DNA of 64,000 nucleotides from Clusia tigrina (Eukaryota > Arthropoda > Insecta > Diptera > Clusiidae). Location: positions 151,197,488 through 151,261,487 of the forward strand of contig OV050030.1 in the NCBI GenBank assembly GCA_920105625.2, written 5' to 3'. Both the position numbers and the translations under genes were made by a program. The notes below the pieces were generated by a model. It made no database searches, was not told the DNA's origin, and saw only the letters and a program-made list of their open reading frames with translations. Below are positions 43,964-53,910 of this stretch, piece by piece; position 1 is the stretch's first letter, and every line of letters begins with the position of its first letter.

Positions 43964-44146
43964 TGTTGCGTTGATATACCTTTTACGAAAAAAAACAAAG
44001 TGGAGTTTTGCGGGATGAGGCGTGCTTACCGATCGGCGTTTGCTTTAATAAGAAGGTCTTGTTCTAAAGTTTAAATTTAAGTACAAGCAAGAGAAGCAAA
44101 TTTTAGAACTAAGTACAGTAAGCGAAAGGCAACTTACGCGCTAGCA
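43964..44146 (-). repeat. BEL 5' LTR
   Basis: 183 bases. In element orientation its end CGCAACA is followed by TTTTA and then TGGTCC. A primer-binding site would start at this TGG, but the following bases do not match a tRNA I recognise. Confidence 0.9.
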
Positions 44147-44562
44147 CTTTTCTTCCCATCAAACAAAATATTCAAACACAAATAATGATTACAGACACAC
44201 ACATTCCCCCACCAAAAAAAAATACTCAGAGCTGAGACGACATACATAGACCGTCGGGATCATACTGAAGGTATATGTTTGCCCATAGAAAGCTGCGCCT
44301 GTACGTTGCAAGTGCTTCGACCAGCGCTATGACGCTATCAGGGTCGCAGAAGTACCTACTTATATTACGCTACAATAAAATAAATACTTACAATTTTTCC
44401 TTTGCTCCCTCCATTGTTGCTCTGTCCGATGTTCGCTTCTTGTTGATGATGATGCAGATGTATTTTTCCTGCTTCAGGACATCTTTTCTCCTAATCCATA
44501 ATTTCCTCCGCGAAGATTCCTATATGCTCCTGGGACGGTAGGTCCTTATTCCTGCTGCGCCA
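44147..44562 (-). other. Gypsy leader upstream of the BEL insertion
   Basis: Reads away from the right gypsy LTR on the minus strand. After the primer-binding-like TGGCGCAGCAGG comes a purine-rich leader with ATGGAGGGAGCAAAGG at about 44398-44413, followed after 8 bases by GTAAGTATT, a good splice-donor match. No longer frame is open before the BEL insertion. Confidence 0.4.
44545..44562 (-). promoter_or_regulatory. Gypsy primer-binding site candidate
   Basis: In minus orientation the LTR end CCCAACA is followed by TAAT and then TGGCGCAGCAGGAATAAG. The first eight bases, TGGCGCAG, fit the 3' end of insect tRNA-Ser, as used by some gypsy elements; the rest does not match well, so it is degenerate or uses another tRNA. 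Confidence 0.4.
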
Positions 44563-44566
44563 ATTA

Positions 44567-45080
44567 TGTTGGGTGGCTTATGGTGTGCTTCGCCTAGATT
44601 TAATTCTTTCTGCAGGACATTTACTGGGCGCTTGGAAGCAGCCTGAGTCCACTCGAGTTATTTTCCTAACCGCGCGAATTGAAACGCGCTCGAGTTTTGT
44701 TATAAGAAGACTTTCTTTATTTATAAAACACCTGCTTATATACTATTTACATTCATATTATTGTTCTACTTTACTATTTCTAATTGCCCTACATTGTTAC
44801 TTGTCCTACTCTTTGGTTTGCACATTTTGCAATTGTCCGCCAATGCAATCATCGAATGGCACACTTTTGGGAAAGTGCTGATCAGTCAGTAGTGAAAGGT
44901 CATTGCAGTTCAATTGTCAACTGCGCAAACCTAAATGCATGAATCGACTTTTACTTAATAATAACATTTCTATTACATTATACGTCCGCCTTAGGGCTAT
45001 GCACGTTTATTATTTAATTAGTAATAAAATCTAATAGCTACTTGGGTTTAGCGGTCATTATGAGATCGACTAACAGCACA
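44567..45080 (-). repeat. Gypsy-like LTR, right copy (5' LTR)
   Basis: About 514 bases, direct repeat of 19201-19729. Its plus-strand left end TGTTGGG lies four bases from the primer-binding candidate, which fixes it as the 5' LTR of a minus-strand element. The right end is approximate because it abuts the BEL-derived array (ACATCGCGAAGCG). Confidence 0.68.
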
Positions 45081-45153
45081 TCGCGAAGCGCTTGATATTA
45101 CTGAAATCGGCAGTGTTTTGTGCGGCGAGTTTAATGAGCTGGTCGCTTGCTAG
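45081..45153 (+). pseudogene. BEL gag tail at the left edge of the array
   Basis: Open from the edge to a TAG at 45151-45153, reading REALDITEIGSVLCGEFNEL. The same segment in units A and B is in a different frame after EIGSV, so this edge copy keeps a version without that frame change. The N-terminus is missing. Confidence 0.6.
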
Positions 45154-46989
45154 AGGCTTGCGAAGCTGCCATGATAACTGATGTTCAAATTGTTGTTGTG
45201 GTAATATTAGTGCTGGTTTTTACAAAAGAAGACTGTGTGTTTTGTGTGTTGATTGCTGTTCGGTCTAGATTCAACATTGTTTGTGAATTTGTGACATTGA
45301 TTTTTACTTGTTTGCTTAAGTCATTGCGTCACCCTGGGGGGAGCGGAGTACACTTAAGCTGTGAAGTGTAAACTAAGGCTAAGCAGAAATAATTTTATCA
45401 CATACCCGAACCAATTTAAAGAATTTTTTTGTATTGTATATATTAATTCAGAAAAAGTAGAAAATAAATCCACAAATGATAATCTCTTACACGAACCACA
45501 CTTAGTAATAGAATCTATTTTTTTGGTTTGGCGAGGCACTGCTTCGCAATATTTTCAATAACTATATTTTTTAAAATGTTTAAAATTAATTGACTTATTC
45601 GAATCACTCGCAATTTTATACATTTTAAATCTTTAAAACTTTTTGGGTTTATTTTCGCGTATATAAGATGTGAAATCAGATGCCGACGCGCACCATTGAT
45701 TGAGTCCATTTATAGATATTTTTATTTACTTTGTTTCTGGCATTTCCAATAAGTTGCTATAGTCCCGAAGAACCTTTCGCTTCACTTTTTCCTCTCTATT
45801 TTTATTCTGCTTTATTAAGAGCTCAATAACTACCACCGAACTCATGATTTCGATTTGCGAATTTAAATTATTTATAAATAACTTCAGAATTATTTGACAT
45901 CTAAAATAGAAAACAGATGTGTGTGTGTGGAACTTATGTTTCAATCAATTTCAATTTTGTTCTACTTGCCTATTCCGATCGATTTACAGTACACCAAGCG
46001 AAATGGAATTCTATTTCAACCGATGATTTCCCAATTGTTTTCCAGAGTTTCAAAATTCCTGTTTGGAGGAACTTATAGCTTTTTTTAGGTTAAAAATAAT
46101 TTTTCTGTTTTTTATAGAATCTTGCTTTTCGAACTTTTGCCCAGAACAATTTGCTACCGAAGCATTGATAATTGCTGAATACACAATTAGATTGAATCTT
46201 CTTCCCCCTATTAACCAGTTTAATGGATCAAACCCCATCAAAATAGTTAAATTAAAAAACCGCACCACTCTAGTATCCAAAATTGTAGTTCACCAAAATA
46301 TACCGGTGGCAGTTTTATTGAAAGTGCATAACATTCTTAAGTCTGCTTTGAATAGACTTCCTCAAAGCATTTGTGATATGAATTTGATGCTCAAGATGAA
46401 ATGGACTGAATTGACTACTATGTATAGTCCCTTTTCCGAATTGACTAATATAGTGAAGAACCATGATGCCGCCTTCTTGAAAGCGTCCATATTTAATTAA
46501 TTAAAATGTGTGAAAGTATTGGTGATTACAGTCAAACATCAAATTTTTTGGATTTATGTCCGAAAATAGTGAAATACTACATAGAACGTAGACCCACTAA
46601 ATTCTTCAGGAAGTCAGAGAAAATATAACTCTTATATATACAAAACTTTGAAAGAAAAACAAGTTATTTTTTTAAACTATTATTTTAGCAAAATGAATTT
46701 TGATTTTTAATGAATTTGAAAAACTACAGAAAACCTCAACTGATAGAAAAGTAAACAACCTTTTGGATATTTTGTATATTTTGTATTTTAATTCTTCTCG
46801 CTTCGGAATTTCCTTTATCTCAGAGAGGCGGAAAGTTTGATAAGTTTGTCATGCAAAATATGCGGTGCTCCAATAACGATGTCGTCGGCACTAACTCGAG
46901 TCAACTCGAGCCAGTACTGACGTGCTTTTCTTCCAAGTCTAGCCAGTAAAACTCACGGACTCCTACACAAAACTGAAGTGTAGCAGTTT
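45154..46989. other. Unit A left part, unassigned
   Basis: AT-rich. It contains a G-rich tract (CTGGGGGGAGCG at about 45333-45345) resembling a polypurine tract; equivalents lie at 49494 and about 59820. A plus-strand stretch at 46063-46500 is open (FCPEQFATEALIIAEYTIRL) but matches no family I know and is disrupted in units B and C. Confidence 0.4.
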
Positions 46990-47172
46990 TTGCTGTCTAC
47001 TATAGCAAAATTCTTTGATTCTGCAGGATATCTTACTCCGGTTAATAACCTCACTAACATTCTTCAACAAAAAATGTGGAGCAACGTCACTGCAATAGTG
47101 TCAATAGTTCGTTGTCACTGTTGTCCTTCCGTATCAGAAAAAGCGTATGCCGACGCCATTAACGTCGAATGA
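46990..47172 (+). pseudogene. BEL/Pao pol fragment after the RT domain, unit A
   Basis: LSTIAKFFDSAGYLTPVNNL matches the conserved segment downstream of the BEL reverse transcriptase (family pattern LSxIAxxFDPxGxLxPV), followed by ILQQKMWSNV (family ILxQxxW). The RT YxDD box before it and RNase H after it are absent. Confidence 0.72.
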
Positions 47173-47908
47173 GCGACCATGGGTCGGTTTCCTGTCACTG
47201 TGTTATCGCTAAATAAAATAACTCCATAAAATCAGTCTCTCCAACTCGTTTTTCATTTTCCGTACGTAATTATTTCAGTGAATCTCCCGGAAACTATATT
47301 GGAATACCTCTATATCCCAGCCTATATAAACTTCTACGCAGATTCCATCAGTATGCTAAATCGATGGCAAACATTTGAACTATAGCCCTAAAAACTTCAC
47401 AACCGCAACTAGTGGAAATCACCCAGCGTTGATGCTCAACTAGATCTTCTGCAAATCAGGCAGGTGTAAACACACCGCAAGATTGGCCTCCTGATGGCAA
47501 ATTTTTGTATGCGGGTCATTGTTGTGTTGATCGGCATCGCTTTTCTAGAGTTTGATAGTTGACTTTTGACTTGCCGACAGTGAATAATAAGCATTTTATA
47601 TTAAATAATGAATATATTTGTTTTAATTAAAATATAGTTTAAATAATTCATATGCTATAATGGTAACCCCAAGTACTTATGAATTAAATTCTATTAATTA
47701 CAACACGACACGCACACAAAAAAGATAAAAAGGGCGTTGATAGTGAACAGGCACACGGAAGATAAAAAGGCCACACTTCTTTCATAGTGAAAATAATTTA
47801 AAACTTTTAATGGCGCTCCTCCAAAAATTTTGCTAACGATTTTCAACGCAATTAATGCAAAATTTCTTCCCGTATGCGCATTGTCATAGTGAAAATATGG
47901 AAAAACGC

Positions 47909-48067
47909 AAAAGTGCTTTGAACGCTGCATGACTGTCTACACAGATAATTATTGTCGAGGGAGTGAGCTCCGTGGCTCTTATCATTTGTGTAGCTTTCTC
48001 AATGGCATAGATCTCAGCCTGAAGGACGCTACACAAATTTGGTAATTCAAGTGGCGGTTTCAAAGTG
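47909..48067 (-). pseudogene. Non-LTR RNase H relic, unit A
   Basis: The minus strand reads CSVLQAEIYAIEKATQMIRA (catalytic Glu of the QAExxAI block) and then IIICVDSHAAFKAL (catalytic Asp of the DSxAAxxAL block). This is the central part of a retrotransposon RNase H like those of I, R1 and LOA elements. The first and last catalytic blocks are absent. It is antisense to the BEL fragments, so a separate element inserted before the array was amplified. Confidence 0.72.
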
Positions 48068-49129
48068 CATACTTAAGTTAAACTTAATATGAGCAAAAAG
48101 AAGCCATCAATTTCACAGTCCGTTCTTAAGTTTCTCTCAAATATTGAGAAAAAATATGGCAGCATCGCAAAAATCATATTTTTTCTGTTGAAACTATGAA
48201 GGTGGCAACACCAGAGAGCAATTTATTTTATTATTATTAATAATAATTTATTCATTTTTTTTTTAAGTAGAGTAATAAAAAAAATTGGAAGAAAAACACA
48301 AAAGAGCAGTAAATTTTTAAAAAGAGGAGGAAAACCAGTGCGTGGAAGGACATAGAAGCAGAATTTAACACACAGTTCCCTAATATAATAGCCCACAGTG
48401 GCTATTTAATACTTAGGAAGAAATATGACGTGTCCAAAGATTTCAAAAAACGTAAGGTCATAAATAAACGTTTCTTATATAGAACTGGTCCAGGAAGTTT
48501 GGTCGCCCTTTTTATAACAACATTCCACAACACCTCAATTTCAGAGTCACTATCGGAGTCTGTTTCATAGTGCACTTTTAACACTTTTTCAGTTTTTCCC
48601 TTTAATTTTTTCAAAAAAGACAATGAACTGATCAGCCGACATTTAAGCATAACTCAAGTCAGCAATGTGGGGCGTTAAGTTTAAGCTTAAGTATACACTG
48701 TGTTTGGTTATGCAGCCTGCGTTCCCGACATCGTCAAAAACTTAATGTAATATTGCTGAGTCTCGTCATTTTAAATACTCTCATTTGCAACTTTCTCATT
48801 TGTAACATTCTCACTTGTAATACTATCATTTATATCTCGCTGCTTTTTGCTACTTTGCCTATTGGTACGATCGGCCGCTGAGGCCAAGATATTTTTCTTT
48901 CCTTTTTCAACTGAAAGAGTGTTCGGTTGCTCGTTTTTTCGTATCGCAACAGCAATTTCGTTTCAGTTCTGTTAAATAATTTAGGAAATCGCAACGCCCT
49001 CCGTGGAAAATAATTCTCGCTGTCTTTTTCTTTTTTTTTCATACCAAACCACTTTCGTTTTCGTTTCGTTTGTTCTTGTAAAAAGCTGTAAATAGTTCGT
49101 GTGTGTCCGCTCGCTTTAAAAGCAAAATC
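48068..49129 (+). other. Unit A LTR-like region, primer-binding site deleted
   Basis: Plus-strand 48310-48470 is open in one frame and includes TSAWKDIEAEFNTQFPNIIA and a Lys-rich tail, which faintly recalls Myb/SANT-like helices of transposon-associated proteins; I would not build on it. From about 48716 the sequence matches the LTR/leader stretch of units B and C (GAGTCTCGTCATTTT, GGTACGATCGGCCGCTG, GCGTTTCAGTTCTGTTAAA). At about 49013 it jumps over roughly 348 bases that include the primer-binding site in unit B. Confidence 0.45.
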
Positions 49130-49393
49130 ATGCCAACGAATTACGAAAATGTCCCGCCTGAAAACAGGGTGCTGCTTTATAAAAACAAAGCACAGGCAAT
49201 CTATGACAAAGCACGCGAAATTGTTCAGACCATCTCTGGATATATGTTGCAAGAGCTACAAGTGCATATTGAAATTCTTTAAAAAATTCAGGCAACTTTC
49301 GAGTCGGTGCATGAACATCCCGAAGCGCTTGATATTACTGAAATTGGCAGTGTTTGTTGTGAAGCGACTTTGATGAGCTGGTCGCTTGTTTAA
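49130..49393 (+). pseudogene. BEL Gag N-terminus, unit A
   Basis: ATG at 49130: NYENVPPENRVLLYKNKAQ, then DKAREIVQTISGYMLQELQV; a TAA in the following HIEIL segment ends it, after which IQATFESVHEHPEALDITEI continues in frame. The helical N-terminus with ExxxxxxEALD is typical of BEL Gag. Everything after about codon 87 is lost. Confidence 0.68.
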
Positions 49394-51861
49394 GGCTTGT
49401 GAGACTGACATGATAACTGATGTTTAAAAAAGGTGTGTTGTTTGTGAATTTGTGACATTGATTTTTACTTGTTTTCTTAACTCATTGCATCCCCTGGGGG
49501 GAGCGAAGTACACTCAAGCTGTGAAGTGTAAACTAGTTCTAAGCGGAAATAATTTTATCACATACCCGAACCAATTTAGTGATTTTTTTGTATCGTATAT
49601 ATTAATTTCACAAAAAGTAGAAAATAAATCCACAAATGATAATCTCTTAGTGATAGAATTTAATTTCTTTTCGTTTGGCTGCCACTGTCAGCAGTGCTGT
49701 TATTTAAGTTAATTTTTTTGCACTATATTCTTCACAATATAGTGCAAATTAATTTATTTATTGGAATCACTCGCAATTTTATAAATTTTAAACCTTTCAA
49801 CAGTCTTGCACTACTTTAAAACTTTTTGGGTTTATTTTCGCGTATATAAGATGTAAAATCAGATGCCGACGCGCACCAATGATTGAGTCCATTTATAGAT
49901 ATTTTTATTTACTTTGTTTCTGGCATTTCCAATAAGTTGCTATAGTCCCGAAGAACCTTTCGCTTCACTTTTTCCCCTCTATTTTTATTCTGCTTTATTA
50001 AGAGCTCAATAATTACCACCGAACTCATGATTTCGTTTTGCTAATTTAACTTATTTACAAATAACTTCAGAATTATTTGACATCTAAAATAGAAAACAGA
50101 TGTGTGTGTGTGGAACTTTTGTTTCAATCAATTTCCATTTTGTTCTACTTGCCTATTCCGATCGATTTACAGTTCACCAAACGAAATGGAATTCTATTTC
50201 AACCGATGATTTCGCAATTGTTTTCCCCGAGTTTCAAAAATCCTGTTTGGAGGAAGTTACAGCTTTGTTTAGGTTAAAAATAATTTTTCTGTTTTTTATA
50301 GAATCTTGCTTTTCGAACTTTTGCCCAGAACAATTTGCTGCCGAAGCATTGATAAATGCTGAGTACACAATTAGATTGAATGGCGAAGAAGTGTCTGAGA
50401 TTAGATTTTCTAATTCTTCTTCCCCCTATTAACCATTTTAATGGATCAAACCCCATCAAAATAGTTAAATTAAACAACCGCACCACTCTAGTATCCAAAG
50501 TTGTAGTTCACCAAAATAGCGGTGGCAGTTTTATTGAAAGCGCATAAAATTCTTAAGTCTGTTTTGAATATACTTCCACAAAGCGTTTGTGATATGAATT
50601 TGATGCTCAAGATGAAATTCTATGGACTGAATTGACTACTATGTATATTCCATTATCCGAATTGACTAAGATAGTGAAGAACCATGATGCCGCTTTCTTG
50701 AAAGCGTCCATATTTTAATTAAAATGTGTGAAAGTATTGGTGATTCCAGTCAAACATCAAATTTTTTGGATTTATGTGCGAAAATTGTGAAATACTACAT
50801 CACCAAAGAGAACCTAGAACCCACTACATTCTTTTGTAAGTCAGAGAACTTAACTCTGATGTATGCAAAACTTTGAAAGAAAAACAAGTTATTTTTATAA
50901 ACTATGAACATGGCGCAAAATGACTTTTGATTTTTAATGAATTTGAAAAACTACAGAAAACCTCAACTGCTAGAAAAGTAAACAACCTTTGGGATATTTT
51001 GGTTTCTCTTTCTGAGCTTCTGTTGCATTAAAAAACCACCCAAGTAAAAACAGTTGATAGCCTGGTCCAAGGCATGCTGTTTGTATTTTAATTCTTCTCG
51101 CTTCGGAATTTCCTTTATCTCAGAGAGGCGGAAAGTTTGATAAGTTTGTCATGCAAAATATGCGGTGCTCCAATAACGATGTCGTCGGCACTAACTCGAG
51201 TCAATTCGACCCTATACTGACGTGTTTTTCTTCCAAGTCCAGCCAGTAAAACTCATGGATTCCTACACAAAGCTGAAGTGTAGCAGTCCTTGCTTTTTAC
51301 AATAGCAAAATTCTTTGATTCTGCAGGATATCTCACTCCTGTTAATATCCTCACCAGCATTCTACAGCAAAATCTGTGGAGCTACGTCACTGCAATAGTG
51401 TCAATAGTTCGTTGTCACTGTTGTCCTTCCATATCAGAAAAAGCGTATGCCGACGCCATTAATGTCGAATGAAATAAAATAACTCCATAAAATCAGTCTC
51501 TCCAACTCGTTTTTCATTTTCCGTACGTAATTATTTCAGTGAATCTCCCGGAAGCTATATTGGAAGACCTCTATATCCCATCCTATATAAACTTCTAGGC
51601 AGATTCCATCAGTATGTTAAATCGATGCCAAACACTTGAGCTATAGCCCTAAAAAGTTCACAACCGCAATTAATGGAAATCACCCAGCGTTGATGCTCAA
51701 CTATGGCATCTTCTGCAAATCAGGCAGGAATAAACACACCGCAAGATTGGCCTCCTGATGGCAATTTTTTGAGGGCGGGTCATCGTTGTGTTGATCGGCA
51801 TCTCTTTTCTAGAGTTTGCTAGTTGACTTTTGACTTGCCGACAGTGAATAATAAGCATTTT
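49394..51861. other. Unit B left part
   Basis: Counterpart of 45154-47597, AT-rich, without recognised genes apart from the pol fragment listed. It retains a 78-base stretch (about 51001-51080) missing from units A and C. Confidence 0.5.
51290..51472 (+). pseudogene. BEL/Pao pol fragment, unit B
   Basis: Same segment: IAKFFDSAGYLTPVNILTSI, then LQQNLWSYV. It lies just left of the LOA insertion. Confidence 0.72.
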
Positions 51862-51873
51862 ATATTAAATAAT
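51862..51873 (+). repeat. LOA target-site duplication, left
   Basis: ATATTAAATAAT, repeated exactly at 57624-57635. Sister units A (47598-47609) and C (61952-61963) have it once. Confidence 0.95.
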
Positions 51874-51961
51874 CCCCTACGCTGGGTAGTCACCTTGTTG
51901 CGGTGTAGGGGCTTACTGTGTGCTGGAACATGGCACATGAAAGACGGTGACATGGTCCAGC
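51874..51961 (+). ncRNA. Candidate HDV-like self-cleaving ribozyme at the LOA 5' end
   Basis: Possible helices in HDV order: P1 CCCCTAC (51874-51880) with GTAGGGG (51905-51911), seven pairs; P2 GCTGG (51881-51885) with CCAGC (51957-51961); P3 ACC (51892-51894) with GGT (51902-51904) and a 7-base loop TTGTTGC; P4 ACTGTGTGC with GCAC...ACGGT between 51914 and 51946. P3 abuts P1 as in HDV, and cleavage would fall exactly at the element's first base. Non-ideal points: six bases between P2 and P3, a weak P1.1, and a J4/2 (GACATG) that does not match the usual C-N-A-A. HDV-family ribozymes are known at 5' ends of R2, SART, RTE and the LOA-clade Baggins. Confidence 0.5.
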
Positions 51962-52437
51962 TACGCAAACTAAGAACTACCTTCAACGCACAGGTTGAAA
52001 GTAGTTTTCTACGATTCCTGCTCAGTCGTTAAGGCTAGTTAGTAGTCGTACTGGCCAATATCGAACGTCTCACTGAGACCGCCGGATCGCCTAGACACTA
52101 ACAATTGGTCAGCCCTTCGGGGAAGTGCGGCAATTACTTTACAGACCAATGGCCCACTTTCAGTACGGTCATGTCTCTGCTGGACTTGGGTCGCCGATTG
52201 CCGGGCGGGGGAGAGAGAAAACTCCCTGGGGCAGGGTTCACCAGACATATTGGCCCATAAAAAAAAACACCCTAAATTCACGGTGGAACAGCTATGCCAG
52301 TGAGCTTGCTTGACGGGGTAGAGTCAAGCTTAATAGCGAACTCCGTACGAGGTCCGGCGAACCTACGGTTTTAATTAGCCTTACCACGGGGGCGCCCGTG
52401 GGTGACCAAAACGCAAAAGAAAACTAAAAAAAAATAT
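51962..52437 (+). other. LOA 5' leader
   Basis: Moderately GC-rich untranslated leader of about 480 bases, free of the surrounding repeat. It contains short upstream ATGs and no recognised motif. Confidence 0.6.
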
Positions 52438-53910
52438 ATGGAAAACTTAAGCCTATATGAAAAAAAAAAAATGGACTGCACACCTTCAAATGTGCATATT
52501 GTGGCTACAATGAGCCAACAGCCATCATTGGCCGAGGGGGCATCTGGTCCCATCGACAATGAAAGCATGGAGCACGACCTGTTGGGGGGGGCACCCGGTC
52601 CCTTAACCGACAGGCCGGAGGAGATGGACATCCCACTTAGCCAGGAATCGGCTGGGGTGTCTATCTCCTCGGAACAGGAGAGAAATCTTCTTGAACCTGC
52701 TCCAGAGAAGATTCCAAAACTTAGGGTGAAGCTGTCCGGAGCTGGACGTAAACGTTTTAAGGCTTTGCTTGCCAGGGGCATATCGCTGGAAACAGCTCGG
52801 TCCTTGGCGGCAAATCCAGCGAACGTGTCTGCGCGATGGACCCCTAAAAGATCCCGTTCAGATGGCTCCACGCCGACATCGAACTCCAGGCCGACAAAGC
52901 GGTTTGCACAAGAGGGCAACAAAAACATTGATAAAATGTCAACAGTGCCCCCAGCGGACCCGCCGGTGTGTGGTGAGATGAAGGAGGCGGAGACCTTACT
53001 TGGGGGCGAACCTGGTCCCAGTAAGAGGGTGGCGAGTGTCTCTGAAAGACATGGCGTGCAGGGAGCCTCCTTGGGGGTCCCCTGCTCAAAGCCTACTCTA
53101 GCGGAGACAGTCTGCTCCAAAAAGATAGGGGTTATACCTAGCAATTTCCCGGAGGGCATATGGTCCACTGAAGAAATTGGGAAGGTACAACGGTGCATTC
53201 TCGACAAGATGTTCGAGACTCGTGGGGGCCCAGTGAAGCCACACTTTGCAGGCTGTAGTTTCAAGCCTGGATGGTTGACGATCAACTGTCTGGACGACGA
53301 AACCGTAGCCTGGGCTGAAGAATGGATACCAGCCATGAAGCCATGGGAGGGGGCTGAGTTGAAGGTGGTGGACGAGGCAAAAGTGCCAAAGGCCAAGATC
53401 TTCGTTGGCTACTTTCCCGGCTCGGTATCTTGGCAAAATGACCGAATTCTGGGGCAAGTGGAGTCGCAGAATTCGGGCATTAGTGTCAGCGAGTGGCGGG
53501 TGCTCCATCGCCTACAAAAAGGTGACCAGGTCGAGCTGGCAATTGCTCTGGACCCCATCTCGTCTGAAAGGGTTGACACACTGGGTAACAAGGTCTACTA
53601 TGGCTTTGGCAGTGCCCAGCTCCGACCTAGACTGAAGGGGAACAGGGCAAAATCTGCTGTTGGTGTTGAAGAGCAACCAACAACATCTGTTGCAGCGCGG
53701 GCAAAGCAGAGTAGCCAGAAGCCGAAAACGGGGCCCATTTTCACAAAGCCAGTACCGAGAGCGGAGAGAGGCAACACACGTGCCCAACGTCCAGGACCAT
53801 CTGCTCTCTCTGGTAGGCTCAGGAAATGGGAGAGAAAAGACCCGGAGGCTGCGGAAACTTTGCGGAGCACAAAGGGTGGTAAGATCCGCAAGGATCGGTC
53901 TGGGAAATAA
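52438..53910 (+). CDS. LOA element ORF1 (RNA-binding, Gag-like)
   Basis: 490 codons from the first ATG of the frame (52438; a later ATG at 52471 sits in the better A-rich context AAAAATGG and may be used). The acidic, Pro/Gly-rich N-terminus leads to KLRVKLSGAGRKRFKALLAR and TPKRSRSDGSTPTS, a basic segment typical of LOA ORF1. Residues about 232-400 (IWSTEEIGKVQRCILDKMF, CSFKPGWLTINCLDDETVAW, AKIFVGYFPG, LDPISSERVDTL) form the DUF4780-like domain of these ORF1 proteins. The C-terminus is strongly basic. No CCHC knuckle is present, unlike Jockey ORF1. It should bind the element RNA. The TAA stop at 53908-53910 shares its last base with the ORF2 start (TAATG). Confidence 0.92.
   Translation: MENLSLYEKKKMDCTPSNVHIVATMSQQPSLAEGASGPIDNESMEHDLLGGAPGPLTDRPEEMDIPLSQESAGVSISSEQERNLLEPAPEKIPKLRVKLSGAGRKRFKALLARGISLETARSLAANPANVSARWTPKRSRSDGSTPTSNSRPTKRFAQEGNKNIDKMSTVPPADPPVCGEMKEAETLLGGEPGPSKRVASVSERHGVQGASLGVPCSKPTLAETVCSKKIGVIPSNFPEGIWSTEEIGKVQRCILDKMFETRGGPVKPHFAGCSFKPGWLTINCLDDETVAWAEEWIPAMKPWEGAELKVVDEAKVPKAKIFVGYFPGSVSWQNDRILGQVESQNSGISVSEWRVLHRLQKGDQVELAIALDPISSERVDTLGNKVYYGFGSAQLRPRLKGNRAKSAVGVEEQPTTSVAARAKQSSQKPKTGPIFTKPVPRAERGNTRAQRPGPSALSGRLRKWERKDPEAAETLRSTKGGKIRKDRSGK

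Larger units (their letters stand above)
38177..44146 (-). mobile_element. BEL/Pao LTR retrotransposon, complete structure, inactivated
   Basis: Two 183-bp LTRs flank gag, protease, RT, RNase H and integrase, all on the minus strand. The LTRs begin TG(T/C)TAGCGCG and end CGCAACA in element orientation and differ by about six substitutions in 183, so the insertion is not recent. The 5-base flanks CTTCT and CTTTT match at four of five positions, consistent with a decayed target-site duplication. The element interrupts the older gypsy relic. Confidence 0.9.

Noticed and set aside
19201..45080. Treating the two LTR copies as proven ends of a single insertion
   Set aside because: The outer flanking bases do not match as a target-site duplication and the LTRs are strongly diverged, so this is kept as a hypothesis only.
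48310..48470. Myb/SANT-like helix candidate on the plus strand
   Set aside because: The resemblance rests on a few Trp/Lys positions; the frame is short and closed on both sides. Not listed as a gene.
48402..48650. Minus-strand acidic 82-codon frame (DSDSDSEIEVL), recurring in other units
   Set aside because: It is shortened and frameshifted in units B and C, so not maintained; no known domain.
52371..53396. 341-codon minus-strand open frame
   Set aside because: Antisense shadow of the LOA ORF1; the plus-strand frame has family motifs and the correct position.
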